Source of the DNA: Semisulcospira habei
Taxonomy: Eukaryota > Mollusca > Gastropoda > Semisulcospiridae
Assembly (NCBI GenBank): GCA_036245525.1
Contig: BTPG01000001.1
Location: forward strand, 223,845,656-223,909,655
DNA: 64,000 nt
Direction of reading: 5' to 3'
Shown here in pieces: positions 11,291 to 20,586 of this stretch. The notes under the pieces were generated by a model. That model was given only the letters and a program-made list of their open reading frames with translations. It did not search any database and had not been told where the DNA came from. The number at the start of each line of letters is the position of its first letter. Positions within the stretch are counted from its first letter, which is position 1. The translations under genes were made by a program, and so were the position numbers.

Positions 11291-11327
11291 TGTTTTGTAC
11301 ACACAGTTTATATATTGTGTTTTAAAA

Positions 11328-11933
11328 ATGAACTTAATGACACTCGACCCACACTGTGGCTTATTTGTTGGTGCCACGGGCTGTGGAAAAACTGTATTTG
11401 TACTTAATCTATTACAAACAAGATACATTCATCATTTTGAAAACATTGTGATATTCTGTCCTACTGTCAAACACAACAAAGCTTATCACAACCGTTCATT
11501 CATTTGGACTGACAGCAACATTTACTTAGTTGACCCTGAGAAAAAACTGAACGACTACCTGCATTATTTTTACAAGCAATTTGAAGGACAGCCAACCCTG
11601 TTCATAGTCGATGACTGCTCTGCAGATAAGGATATTGTTAAGAAGAGAAACACACTGGCAGAACTGGCCTTCAGTGGCAGACATGCAAACATTAGTGTAT
11701 GGATTCTCACTCAAAAATATAATGCTGTACTGAAAGATTTTCGTGAGCAGTTAAAGTTTATCTGTTTGTTTTACTGTAAAGATCGTGACAGCTTTGAAGA
11801 CTGTCTTAGAGAGAACGATGTCATCCCCAACAAACACGAACGAGACATTGTGAAAAACAAACTGAAATCGACTAAGCATCTAAAGCTTATTTTAAAGACA
11901 GATCAGCCCACAGGGTATGGATTAGTGAATTAA
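11328..11933 (+). CDS. ATP: Packaging ATPase, A32/FtsK-HerA type (P1)
   Basis: 201 residues from the ATG that directly follows TTTTAAAA, the start context shared by most genes of the element; the frame is open further upstream but that part is terminal-repeat DNA. Walker A is GATGCGKT at residues 15-22. Walker B is LFIVDD with aspartates at about 95-96, followed by a long arm with ILTQKYNAV (sensor-like). Family knowledge: Polinton and large DNA-virus A32-like ATPases translocate the genome into preformed capsids. It is intact here. The homologue in P2 is split by an insertion. It reads rightwards, first in the row ATPase-X-Y-polymerase. Confidence 0.9.
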   Translation: MNLMTLDPHCGLFVGATGCGKTVFVLNLLQTRYIHHFENIVIFCPTVKHNKAYHNRSFIWTDSNIYLVDPEKKLNDYLHYFYKQFEGQPTLFIVDDCSADKDIVKKRNTLAELAFSGRHANISVWILTQKYNAVLKDFREQLKFICLFYCKDRDSFEDCLRENDVIPNKHERDIVKNKLKSTKHLKLILKTDQPTGYGLVN

Positions 11934-11960
11934 TTTAGCATTATGGTTTGTCTTTAAAAA

Positions 11961-12308
11961 ATGACAGACAGACAAACCATTGATATCACAGACTGCTTCA
12001 AAGATGTTGAGTGCATTTATGACTTTAAAACGCATGTTAAAAAGCCGTTTGAGCTCAGTATAAAACTCTCAACACCGACACTGATAAGCATGGCATATAA
12101 TGTGACTTTGGGGTATTCTGAATCTTTTCCATGTTATGAGTACGAGACTGTTGATCTTAGGACACATAGCTTTAGAGTTAATGATGCTAACTGCGACTGG
12201 TTTGAGGCACTGTGTAAACACATATTCAGACAACTATGTAAACTACATGATTATATTGAAGACGTTACAGTGAATAAAGTGGTATTACACCTACAGCGCA
12301 AGCAGTAA
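11961..12308 (+). CDS. Small conserved Polinton protein X (P1)
   Basis: 115 residues, function unknown. It begins 27 bp after the ATPase stop, with GTTTGTCTTTAAAAA directly before the ATG. Shared pattern with Y and with the P2 homologue: IDITDCF near the N-terminus, VDLRTHSF in the middle, then W-F...L-C, and VNKVVLH at the C-terminus. The fold looks mixed alpha/beta and soluble. Position between ATPase and polymerase is conserved in both elements. Confidence 0.75.
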   Translation: MTDRQTIDITDCFKDVECIYDFKTHVKKPFELSIKLSTPTLISMAYNVTLGYSESFPCYEYETVDLRTHSFRVNDANCDWFEALCKHIFRQLCKLHDYIEDVTVNKVVLHLQRKQ

Positions 12309-12319
12309 TATTTTTATAT

Positions 12320-12343
12320 TATTATTTTGTCGGACAAATAAAA
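12320..12343 (+). promoter_or_regulatory. Palindromic TTGTCGGACAA start-proximal motif (gene Y)
   Basis: TTTTGTCGGACAAATAAAA ends at the ATG of Y. The core TTGTC-G-GACAA is an 11-bp hyphenated palindrome. The same string occurs before P1 polymerase and, inverted, before P2 polymerase. It is probably an element-specific promoter or factor site (inference). Confidence 0.5.
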
Positions 12344-12664
12344 ATGACGCTCAACACAATTGATGTTACAGACTGCTTTAGTTATATCCAGCACTTTGAT
12401 CAGTTAAGAACAGATTTCAAACAACCGGACATAACACCAGTATCAACACAGGAGATGATTTATGTGTCATATCAAATGACTTTAGAAATATTTGAGGAGT
12501 TACCATTTGTAGAGTACATGCCTGTTGATCTTAGACACATACCTTTTGAGGTTGATGATCACTGGTTTGAGTCAGTGTGTGAGCAAATATTCAGACAACT
12601 ATGTGAACTGAATCTGTTTATTGTAGGTGTTGCAGTCAATAAAGTGGTATTACACAAGGTGTAA
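12344..12664 (+). CDS. Small conserved Polinton protein Y, paralogue of X (P1)
   Basis: 106 residues. It is clearly a tandem duplicate of X: IDVTDCF, PVDLRHIPFEV, HWFESVCEQIFRQLC and VNKVVLH align with X in the same order. P2 has only one member at this place, so X/Y duplicated in the P1 lineage or one was lost in P2. Immediately upstream is TTGTCGGACAAATAAAA, the same motif that precedes the polymerase gene. Function unknown. Confidence 0.75.
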   Translation: MTLNTIDVTDCFSYIQHFDQLRTDFKQPDITPVSTQEMIYVSYQMTLEIFEELPFVEYMPVDLRHIPFEVDDHWFESVCEQIFRQLCELNLFIVGVAVNKVVLHKV

Positions 12665-12675
12665 TGTTTTCTATT

Positions 12676-12699
12676 TATTATTTTGTCGGACAAATAAAA
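12676..12699 (+). promoter_or_regulatory. Palindromic TTGTCGGACAA start-proximal motif (polymerase, P1)
   Basis: TATTTATTATTTTGTCGGAC continues into AAATAAAA and ends at the polymerase ATG at 12700. It is nearly identical to the copy before gene Y. The homologous spot in P2 (about 46109-46140, minus strand) keeps it. Confidence 0.5.
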
Positions 12700-15600
12700 A
12701 TGACGGACAATTCCCAAAGCTTGTCAAGCTTAAGAAACGTGTTTCACAGAACAGATTTGCCTATATCCAACACTTACAGTGTTTATGAATCAATAGAAAG
12801 GTCTTTTTTGGTCATACAAGATAATCTTCTTTCTGGTAGTGTAAAGATTCAGATTGTTGCGAAAATAGGATTTACCAGGGTAGGTGGTGAAGTGATTGTT
12901 TCATATATCTCGACAAGACAACACACAGTTAATTCAAAAGAGGAATTGGAAAAAGTGTTTAGAGAAAGACTGTTGCCTGACTTTTTAGAAGCAATTGACA
13001 GAGCAAAAATGCAGGGATCTGGTTGGCATGAAGGCCGTGTACATGAACTACAACTGAAGCAGTCAAGATATCATCCTATTTTAGGCAAATCATGGCTGCC
13101 CCTACCAACTGAGGTTGCAGACAAAAAGGCTGTCGTCAATGTTCAGAACAAAGATAATTTCTGTTTCATGTGGTGTGTGCTTGCCAAACTGCATTTTGTA
13201 AAAACAAAACCTGAACGTGTATCTAACTATGCCAAATTTGTAAATGAACTCAACTTCAGTGGCATAGATTTTCCTGTTAAGGTGGAGGATATAGATCTGT
13301 TTGAAAAACTAAATCCTGGGATATCTGTGAATGTGTATGTATGGGATAATGAGTCTGAGAACAAGTTACAACCAATTAGAGTGTCGCCAATTGCCCCAAC
13401 CTACGGTCAGTCAGAAGATAAGCATGTTGATATGTTACTAATAAGCTCTGGCTCAGGTGATAACTTTCACTACACAATTATTAGGAGTATGTCACGACTA
13501 ATTCACAACCATGTATCAAAACACAATGGCAAACAGGAAGTATGTAAAAGATGCTCACAAAGGTTCTCCTCTATAAAAGTGGCACATAAACATACCCAGC
13601 ACTGTAGGTCGGCTGATGACATTCAAACAATACTTAGGTATCCAGATCCTGGTAGCAAGGTATATTTCAAGAACTATGTTAATCAGCAAAAGCTGCCATT
13701 TGTAGTGTACTCTGATTTTGAATCACTGGTTGTTCCATACGAGGGTCCTGTTCCAGAATCATTACCAAAGACTGTAAAATTGAGTGATCAAGTGGTGTGT
13801 TCTTTCGGACATATTCTTGTTAGGTCTGACGGCCAGCATACAGAACCTGTTATCTACAGGGGTGAAAATGCAGCAGCTGAGTTTTTAGCAGAAATGAGAC
13901 AACTGTATAGTCAGGTAGTACAGTATTTGGAAAAGTGTCAGATGCCTTTGGTGATGACAGAAGAAGACAAACAGAATTTTGATACAGCAGTGATGTGTTG
14001 GATTTGTGAACAACCTTTAGGAGGTTGTGATCAACTTCTGAAGGGTGATAAAGTTCATGACCATGACCACATAACTGGGCGTTACAGAGGTGCTGCCCAT
14101 GGTGATTGTAACTTGAAATTAAAAATAGATCCCAAGGCATACAAACTGCCTATCTTTTTCCACAATCTCAAAGGGTATGATTCACATATTATCATGCAGG
14201 CTGTGGATGAGTCTTACAAAAAACATTAGTTGTATTGCCCAGACAACTGTAAAATACTTGACTTTTAGGCTGGACAACAAATTAGCATTTTATGACTCCA
14301 TGCAACATTTGTCCTTAGGGCTTGCTAGTCTCGCAGAAGGACTGACTGAGTTTCCAACAACAAGTAAATATTTTGAGCCTGAGTTAATCAAGAAAGGAGT
14401 CTATCCCTATGAGTACATTGATCAATGGGTTGTTTTTGAAGAAAGGAGACTGCCTCCAAAAGAGAAATTTTATTCTACACTAACTGGCAAAGGTATTTCT
14501 GACTCTGATTACAAACACGCACTTGATGCATGGGGTAAACTAGGGTGTCAGACAATTGGTGACTACCATGACCAGTACTTGAAAGCTGATGTTTGCTTGC
14601 TTGCAGACGTATTTGAAAGTTATCATGAAAAGGGTTTGTTACACTACAGTCTTGACCCAGCTTGCTACATAACTAGTCCTGGCATGACATGGGATTCATT
14701 TTTGAAATCCAGTAAGATATCTATAGACCTGTTGTCGGATCATACGATGGGTGAAATGGTGGAACGTGGATTGAGGGGAGGCATTAGTATAGCTGCAAAC
14801 AATTATGCCAGAGCCAACAACACATATCTTGATGACCTTGGGTTTGACCCCTCAAGGTCAAGGTCATTCATTACGTACCTTGACGCTAATAACCTTTACG
14901 GATTCGCAATGTGTGAGTTATTGCCCTTGAAAAACTTTTGTCTGTATGATTTGTCACAGTATGACATAACACACACGGCTGTTCAGTTCTTCTACAAACC
15001 GACACATTTAGTTAGGGAGTGCCGCGCTAGCATATCAAGTGGCGAGCTGACCTAGTTACACGCATTCCGATGGGCATCTGGTACCGCCTGATAGTAGGCC
15101 TTCTTTATGCTTACTATTTTATGTGGGCAGAGTGCCAAATTTGTGCAGGCTTTAAACCTTGACTGTGCTTTCAAAATACTTTTGTTTGGATTTTCAATGA
15201 GTGATATGTGTTAGTGTAACATAGTGCTACAAGTAAGTGTTTTTCTTTTACTGGATAGATTTACCTGTGATTTTTTATAGAACGTTTTATAGACCAGCAT
15301 GTGAGTGTATTTCGCCCACCTTTAGAATGGAGTCTGACACACAATATTCCTATTCAAACCACATGGAACGATTGAGTAGTTTGTGCAGGATTTGCCATGC
15401 AGAGCGAGTAAAAGGCAAAGGAAAGACGAACTTTAACACTTTAAACTGTGTGTTGATTATGTAGACGATCTTTCTGCTTTTCATGGTATTGACGTATGTA
15501 CAGATGAAGAAGACAAACACCTGAAAGAAATGTGTAGAGAGCCGCCGGTAACAAGTACACGCAGGACTCAGTCTCTCTGTGAAATAAATTGTCTTGAGAC

Positions 15601-17733
15601 TGATACATTTTAGCCTGCACCGGCTGTTCTGTGTTTATCTAATTTACGCATATCAAAATAGCTATTTGATCACCATTAAGAGTGTTTATTATTTTCACTG
15701 TGGGTGTCCCATCCGATTTGTTAGTAAAGTGGATTGCTCTTTACATTTTATAAGATTTAGTGGAATGCTAAAGACAACTTCACCTATACAAAGTGTGCAA
15801 CTGACACTGCCACTAACCCTGCATATAAACTGTGAATTATTTGAAACATTTTCACTGCCTCCGAAATCAACTACGTGTGGAGATTACGTTAACCCAAGAA
15901 CTTTCCGTCTGTCTAACACTGGATTACCAATGACACATCATCCCATTTCAGGACCCACTGAGATTGCAAGGTAAATCTATCTGACATTTTGAGTAGTGCA
16001 TAGCGTAGTGGCTGTATACGATGATCGCTGGCCTGAACCATAATTTTCGCAAAAGTACTTTGCATGAGTTAGAACAGTTGAAAGACATGTCATTTGCAAC
16101 AGATTTGCGTTGTCTTCACGGTAAACTGCGCGCCGGTTGCCTGTCTTCTAGTCCGTTGCATGCATTGCTCATCTTCATTTTCCTAAGCATGTCTAGTGTC
16201 TACAGAAAGCTTATTTTCTTAGCTTTTAAGTGTATGTCTTAAATACAAGATACATTCAGTACAGCTTAAACAACACTCCGTAAATGACCGGTACCATTAA
16301 AATGTATCCCGTGTGGCACACGGTCAGCGCTGAGCATGTACACAGAGAGCGTGCTCGCGTAAAACAGTGACAAGAATAGCGCGACTATAGTTGCACAGCC
16401 GTAACAGATTGCGCTCAGCTCTGTGCTGCCAGCCGGCGGTATTAACAGTGGTGACACGCTGCGCGGCTCCTTATCTTACAGCGCAGGCACGCGCGCGTGC
16501 CTCGAAACTAAATGGGAGGCCTTGAACAGCTGTGCACAGTTAACAAACTATATTATGACTCATGACCGGAATGATGCAAAGGGTTGGATCTTTGAAGTAG
16601 ACCTGGAGTACCCACACCATCTACATGATTACCACAATGATTATCCGTTGGCTGTTGAGAAAATGAGTATGACGGGTAAAAAAGAAGACTTGTGCCAAAT
16701 CTGAATGACAAATTCAATTACGTTTGCCACTATCGCTTGTTACAGTTTTACATCAGACATGGGTTAGTACTAAAGAAAGTTCACAGAGGCATTCAATTTG
16801 AGCAAAGTGCTTTCATGAAAGATTACATAATGAAGAACACAACATTGCGTGCGAGGGATGGCAACACTGCATTTGACAAAGACTTCTTAAGCTTATGAAC
16901 AATGCCTGTTTTGGTAAGACAATGGAAAATCCTCATCACCGCAAAGATGTGAGACTGGTCACAACTGAATCAGGTGCTATTAAGCTTACAGGCAAGCCAC
17001 AGTACACAGGGTACAAAGAGTTTCATCCATCATTGTATGCAGTGTCACTCAAAAAAAAGATTGTCAAACTGGACAAGCCAGTATTCATTGGTATGGCAAT
17101 ACTTGAGTTGTCAAAACTGTTGATGCTTGAATTTTATTATGATTACTTCAAACCAAAGTATCCTGAGTGCCGCCTGTTATACACTGACACCGACTCTATG
17201 ATCATAGACGTGCCTACTGAAGACTTTTATGAAGACATGAAAACAGAGTTGCATATGTATGACACGTCTGATTACCCTAAGGATCACCCGCTGTTTAGCA
17301 CACAAAATAAGAAAGTGCCTGGGAAATTTAAAGATGAACTCAATGGAGTGCCTATTGTTGAGTACGTTGGACTGAGATAAAAAATGTATTCTATACTGCA
17401 CCAAAAGGGAAGTCAGTCAAAAGCCAAAGGTATAAAAAAAAAACAGCCATAAAAAATAAAGACATTCGCCATGAACATTACAAGCAAGTATTAGATGGAG
17501 AACTGATGTCGGATTATCCAAACAAGACACTGAGGTCAAATAGACACAATATTGAAATGATCCAAACACATAAAAAGTCACTTGCAGTTGGGGACACAAA
17601 ACGTGTGTTTTACACTAAGAAAAAGGCTTATGCACCTGGGCATTATGCGCTTAAGTTATCTGAAGAAATAGCTGATGAACTGGTTGATGAACTAATCGAT
17701 GAATTAGTTGATGAAATGGTTAAAAATGCGTAA
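12700..17733 (+). pseudogene. POLB: Protein-primed DNA polymerase B, decayed and interrupted (P1)
   Basis: Family-B, protein-primed type. In order it has: an N-terminal region with NKDNFCFMWCVLAKLH; a C2H2-like CKRCSQRFSSIKVAHKHTQH (about 13530-13600); exonuclease motif DFESL (about 13713); an HNH-like CWIC...DHDHITGRYRGAAHGDCN (about 13990-14110); HNLKGYDSH; YLKADVCLLAD; motif A LDANNLYG (about 14880); motif B NNACFGKTMEN (about 16897); and motif C YTDTDS (about 17178). Lesions: frameshift near 14225, a 1.56-kb transposon at 14974-16534, a small deletion near 16690, frameshift near 16888, a nonsense codon at about 17378 and a poly-A length change near 17438. A seven-residue insertion relative to P2 lies in the HNH segment. 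Its 3' end overlaps the convergent integrase gene. Confidence 0.9.
14974..16534. mobile_element. Transposon inside P1 polymerase, N-RAG/Chapaev-like
   Basis: A 1.56-kb insertion flanked by CACA on both sides (14970-14973, 16535-16538). Removing one copy gives the same local length as the intact P2 gene. Ends are 12-bp inverted repeats CAC(G/A)GCTGTTCA. Inside (about 15330-15600, one frame change) is SLCRICHAERVKGKGK, then HGIDVCTDEEDKH and MCRE. This resembles the zinc-binding CRIC...FGIDV...D...H...C arrangement of the RAG1 N-terminal region that is carried by molluscan N-RAG-TP/Chapaev transposons. Four-base duplications and CAC termini also fit Chapaev. No catalytic core seen, so it is non-autonomous. 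Assignment is tentative. Confidence 0.5.
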
Positions 17734-18686
17734 CAGTGTCTGGAGGAATAATTTGTAATTCTTCTCTAACAAATGCCCTCTGAGGCGCAGGCTCATACAG
17801 ATAATAAATCGATGCATTAGCACCAGGAACTATTTTTTTTTTTTATATTGTGAACGGACGTAGACCATATTGGATCAGTTGCCCTACGTCTGACGTCATT
17901 CTCGGCCTCATCAGGTTGATACAAATATCTTACCTGTTTTGTAAACAAGCTTGTGTCTGGAGGTGTTGTTTTTATTTCTGACCCTGATGGCATTGTTTTC
18001 AATTTAATAGCATCAACAGGTTTAGGGTGACCTTCATTATTCATTGCTTTTATCACAGATGGTAATCTCTTATCCCACTCAGTGTTACTTGCGTCATGCA
18101 TGAGTTCCTTAGAATACTGATAGCTGAAAAGTCTCTCCGATAATTGCTTGTTAAAGTTTTCAACAATAGCCTGTGATCTGTGCACGTCCGGTATGCCTCG
18201 CCGCACTAGCACTCCATGTTTTGCAAATAACTGATTAACAGCGCCTTTAAATTCAGATCCATCATCGACTTGCACAAGCCTGGGAAATTTTAAAGGACCA
18301 CGACTATATATCTTTGTTAACACAGTGGCCACTGTACTAGCATTCTTGTCAGTTATGGTTTCGGCATCCTTATACCTTGAAGCTATGTCAACAACAGTTA
18401 ATGCATACTTGTATCGTTTCTTTCTTATTGTATCGTGTGGTAGGAACAGGAGATCCATTTGATGGGTGTCATTAGGGATAGTGTTTACAAAATGAGGTCT
18501 TGTTATTTTTCTTGGAGCAGGAAGATATATTTGCCAAATTGCTTGTTTTTGTAGCCACTGTTTTATTTGTTCGAGTGTGACATCCCCACCAACAGCGGTA
18601 TGCAATTTTTCTATTGCAGTTTTTCCTTTCCAGTAGCCAATAGGGGAGTAATATATTTTTGATAGTTTAGCTCCGACGTCGATCAT
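17720..18686 (-). pseudogene. INT: DDE (retroviral-type) integrase, C-terminal frameshift (P1)
   Basis: Homologue of the intact P2 integrase. It keeps all three catalytic residues: D in THQMDLLFLP, D in VDDGSEFKGA and E in AIVENFNKQL. An extended adenine run (12 instead of 8, near 17831-17842) shifts the frame before the last 30 or so residues. The original stop lies at about 17720, inside the end of the convergent polymerase gene. It starts 20 bp before the end of gene D (overlap). No chromodomain is visible. The core may be functional if the C-terminal tail is dispensable. Confidence 0.85.
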
Positions 18687-19101
18687 TTCTTCTAGCAATA
18701 AAAACTCCTGTAAAATATACTAATGTCATTCCTACTAGAACAAATATTATTTCTCCATTTCTTTGTTCTGGGCTTGGTTGGTAATAGTCGCTAAGTTTTG
18801 GTTGTGGGATGGTCATGTCTTCGCCAGTAACAAGAAAATATTCTTTGATCGCGTCATCGACATTTGAAAATGTATGCTGTGATGACCTTCAAGCCTGAGT
18901 TTTTCATTGATGAAATCAAGTTTTTCTATTCTTTGCTTCTCATAATCTTGTTGAGCTTGTGCCAGTTTTTCAGATGCCTCATTGTGACGCTTCATTTCTT
19001 CTGCAGATTCCTCTACCCATTTTTGAAAAGAGATAGTTTGATCCACTGAAAGCCAATGCATTAACAACGGCCCCACCAATCAAAATAGCTATAGTTGCCA
19101 T
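18667..19101 (-). pseudogene. Membrane/coiled-coil protein D, frameshifted (P1)
   Basis: Homologue of the intact 143-residue P2 gene at 41345-41776. The central helical segment ESAEEMKRHNEASEKLAQAQ is conserved. Frame changes near 19030 and 18850 separate the N-terminal hydrophobic segment and the C-terminal transmembrane segment. It overlaps the integrase start as in P2. Confidence 0.75.
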
Positions 19102-19110
19102 ATTTTTTAT

Positions 19111-19341
19111 TTACATAGAAACATTTTCTGGAATAATTCCTTGCTTGACGAGAAAGTCTTTTGTGGCAATCGATGCTGTGACAACTGCTACTAGTTTAGC
19201 GCTGTCTTCGAAGTCTAATCTACTCAAGTCTGCCGATTTCATTTTGAGAAGACTTTTCCCCAGCATAGAATAAGCAACGGTTAGTCCACTTATTACTGCA
19301 GAGTGATAGACGAGGTTCATTATGTTCTTTGTGTCGCTCAT
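19111..19341 (-). CDS. Small hydrophobic protein C (P1)
   Basis: 76 residues, intact in both elements with few differences. It contains a hydrophobic helix (LVYHSAVISGLTVAYSMLG) and a second moderately hydrophobic stretch (KLVAVVTASIATKDFLV). Probably a small membrane protein of the virion or of assembly (inference). Function unknown. It lies between genes B and D in a tight row of same-strand genes. Confidence 0.75.
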   Translation of the reverse strand: MSDTKNIMNLVYHSAVISGLTVAYSMLGKSLLKMKSADLSRLDFEDSAKLVAVVTASIATKDFLVKQGIIPENVSM

Positions 19342-19377
19342 TTACTTATGCTACAAAAATTAAAATAATAAATTTAT

Positions 19378-19823
19378 TTACTGCATGTAAAATGGGTCCA
19401 AAGGTTTTGACACTGCTGGTAATGTGGAGACTTCTTCTTTTATTTTTGGAGTGTTTGATTTTTTGGACACTGTTCAAGTGTTTGGTTTGTATTTTTTGTA
19501 TAATTGGTAACCTACGTAAACAAATCCGAGAACAAATCCAGCAACTATATATTTTGTTGTTTCAGGTTTAGACTCAATTGTTTGTCTCTCACTTTGTTGG
19601 GGGTGTGAGGGTGTTGGTCCTGACGGTAGTAACACTGGTGCTGTTGATGGTGTGTCAGTTACATGAGTCTTTTGTGTTAATGCCTGAAGCTGTAATTTTT
19701 TTGTCTGTTATATTCAGCTAATTTTTTCCCCGCCTCTATTCGACCTGGAATTTTAGCCTTAGTCACTGTTTGAACCTGTGTCAAGACAGGACTCTGATGT
19801 GGAGTCGTCTGGGTCTCGTCCAT
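19378..19823 (-). pseudogene. Single-pass membrane protein B, frameshifted (P1)
   Basis: Homologue of P2 40653-41066. The N-terminal part (SPVLTQVQTVTK) and the end near 19378 are recognisable, but a one-base change in an adenine run near 19697 breaks the frame. The P2 form has one transmembrane helix. The start overlaps the end of gene A, as in P2. Confidence 0.7.
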
Positions 19824-20279
19824 TTTCTTCTAATTTAAAATTTATTTTAGAAAAATCGATATGACTCCCAGTAACGAGCAAGGTTACCACAGGTGCAAGG
19901 TAATTCCCAAACTTGTAAAACATAAGGCATGCTAATTTGCCTATTGAACTTGAAACTATTGGGTTGCTTTCTAGATCATGTGATAAACTGTCACTATCAT
20001 CAGGCAGGAAGTGACTCACAGCTTTTGTGTATAGGCAGACAAGAGATCGACTCAAATCACGTGTCATTAGTGAAGCAATGTGATTTTCATATTTAGCATG
20101 AAGTTTGATTAGCTCGTCAGCGGTGAGGGATTCTATGTCTTCTGTCATGTATTGTTTACCAAGAAAGCTTTTGATTTTCCAGAAACAACTACAGAGAGAA
20201 GACGCTGTTTTTTCGAGTCTAAGTCTTTGTTCTCTACAGTGCAGATATCGCTTAGAAGAAGTAATTCGTCTTGGTTCAT
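19759..20279 (-). pseudogene. Conserved Polinton protein A, one frameshift (P1)
   Basis: Homologue of the intact 173-residue P2 gene at 40196. It starts at the ATG preceded by TTATAAA. A single missing base near 20160 breaks it after about 40 codons; the remaining 129 codons are open. The conserved core has MTRDLSRSL, LESNPIV-x-SSIGKLAC and FGNYLAPVVTLLVTGSHIDF. It is acidic and helical at the N-terminus, with an acidic C-terminal tail. Function unknown. Confidence 0.75.
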
Positions 20280-20586
20280 TTTATAATGAAAAATATAAAA
20301 AAAAGTAACACAGCTTTGCTTGGACCTGTGAATAACTTATGAAGTTACTGTTCATGTAACTTTCTAGAATAATGTGATCTTACTTGATAACTAATTTCAA
20401 AGTTACCTACAACTTACAAGTAACTTTGACGTTAACTTTGAAGTTAGTTGTCACAAGTTCTTATAAGTGACTTAAAATAAGAACTTATAAATGTCTTATC
20501 ATAAGTTCTTATAAGTTCTTGACTCCAGACAATAAGACACTCGGACAGATTTCTCAAGTTACAAGGACAACAAGAAAACTTTTTTC
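20280..20586. promoter_or_regulatory. AT-rich palindromic spacer between genes A and P (P1)
   Basis: A 300-bp non-coding spacer between two same-strand genes, dense in related direct and inverted motifs: AAGTTCTTATAAG (20455-20467), GAACTTATAA (20481-20490), ATAAGTTCTTATAAGTTCTT (20501-20520), plus several AAGTTAC/GTAACTT units. A homologous spacer follows gene P in P2 (about 54115-54350). It is the longest internal non-coding part and the place where P1 and P2 gene orders diverge. Candidate replication origin or recombination site (inference). Confidence 0.5.

Noticed and set aside
14970..16539. Insertion in P1 polymerase as piggyBac (TTAA at right edge)
   Set aside because: The left edge is ATAA, whereas CACA is exact on both sides and restores the local length of the P2 gene, so a 4-bp duplication element fits better.
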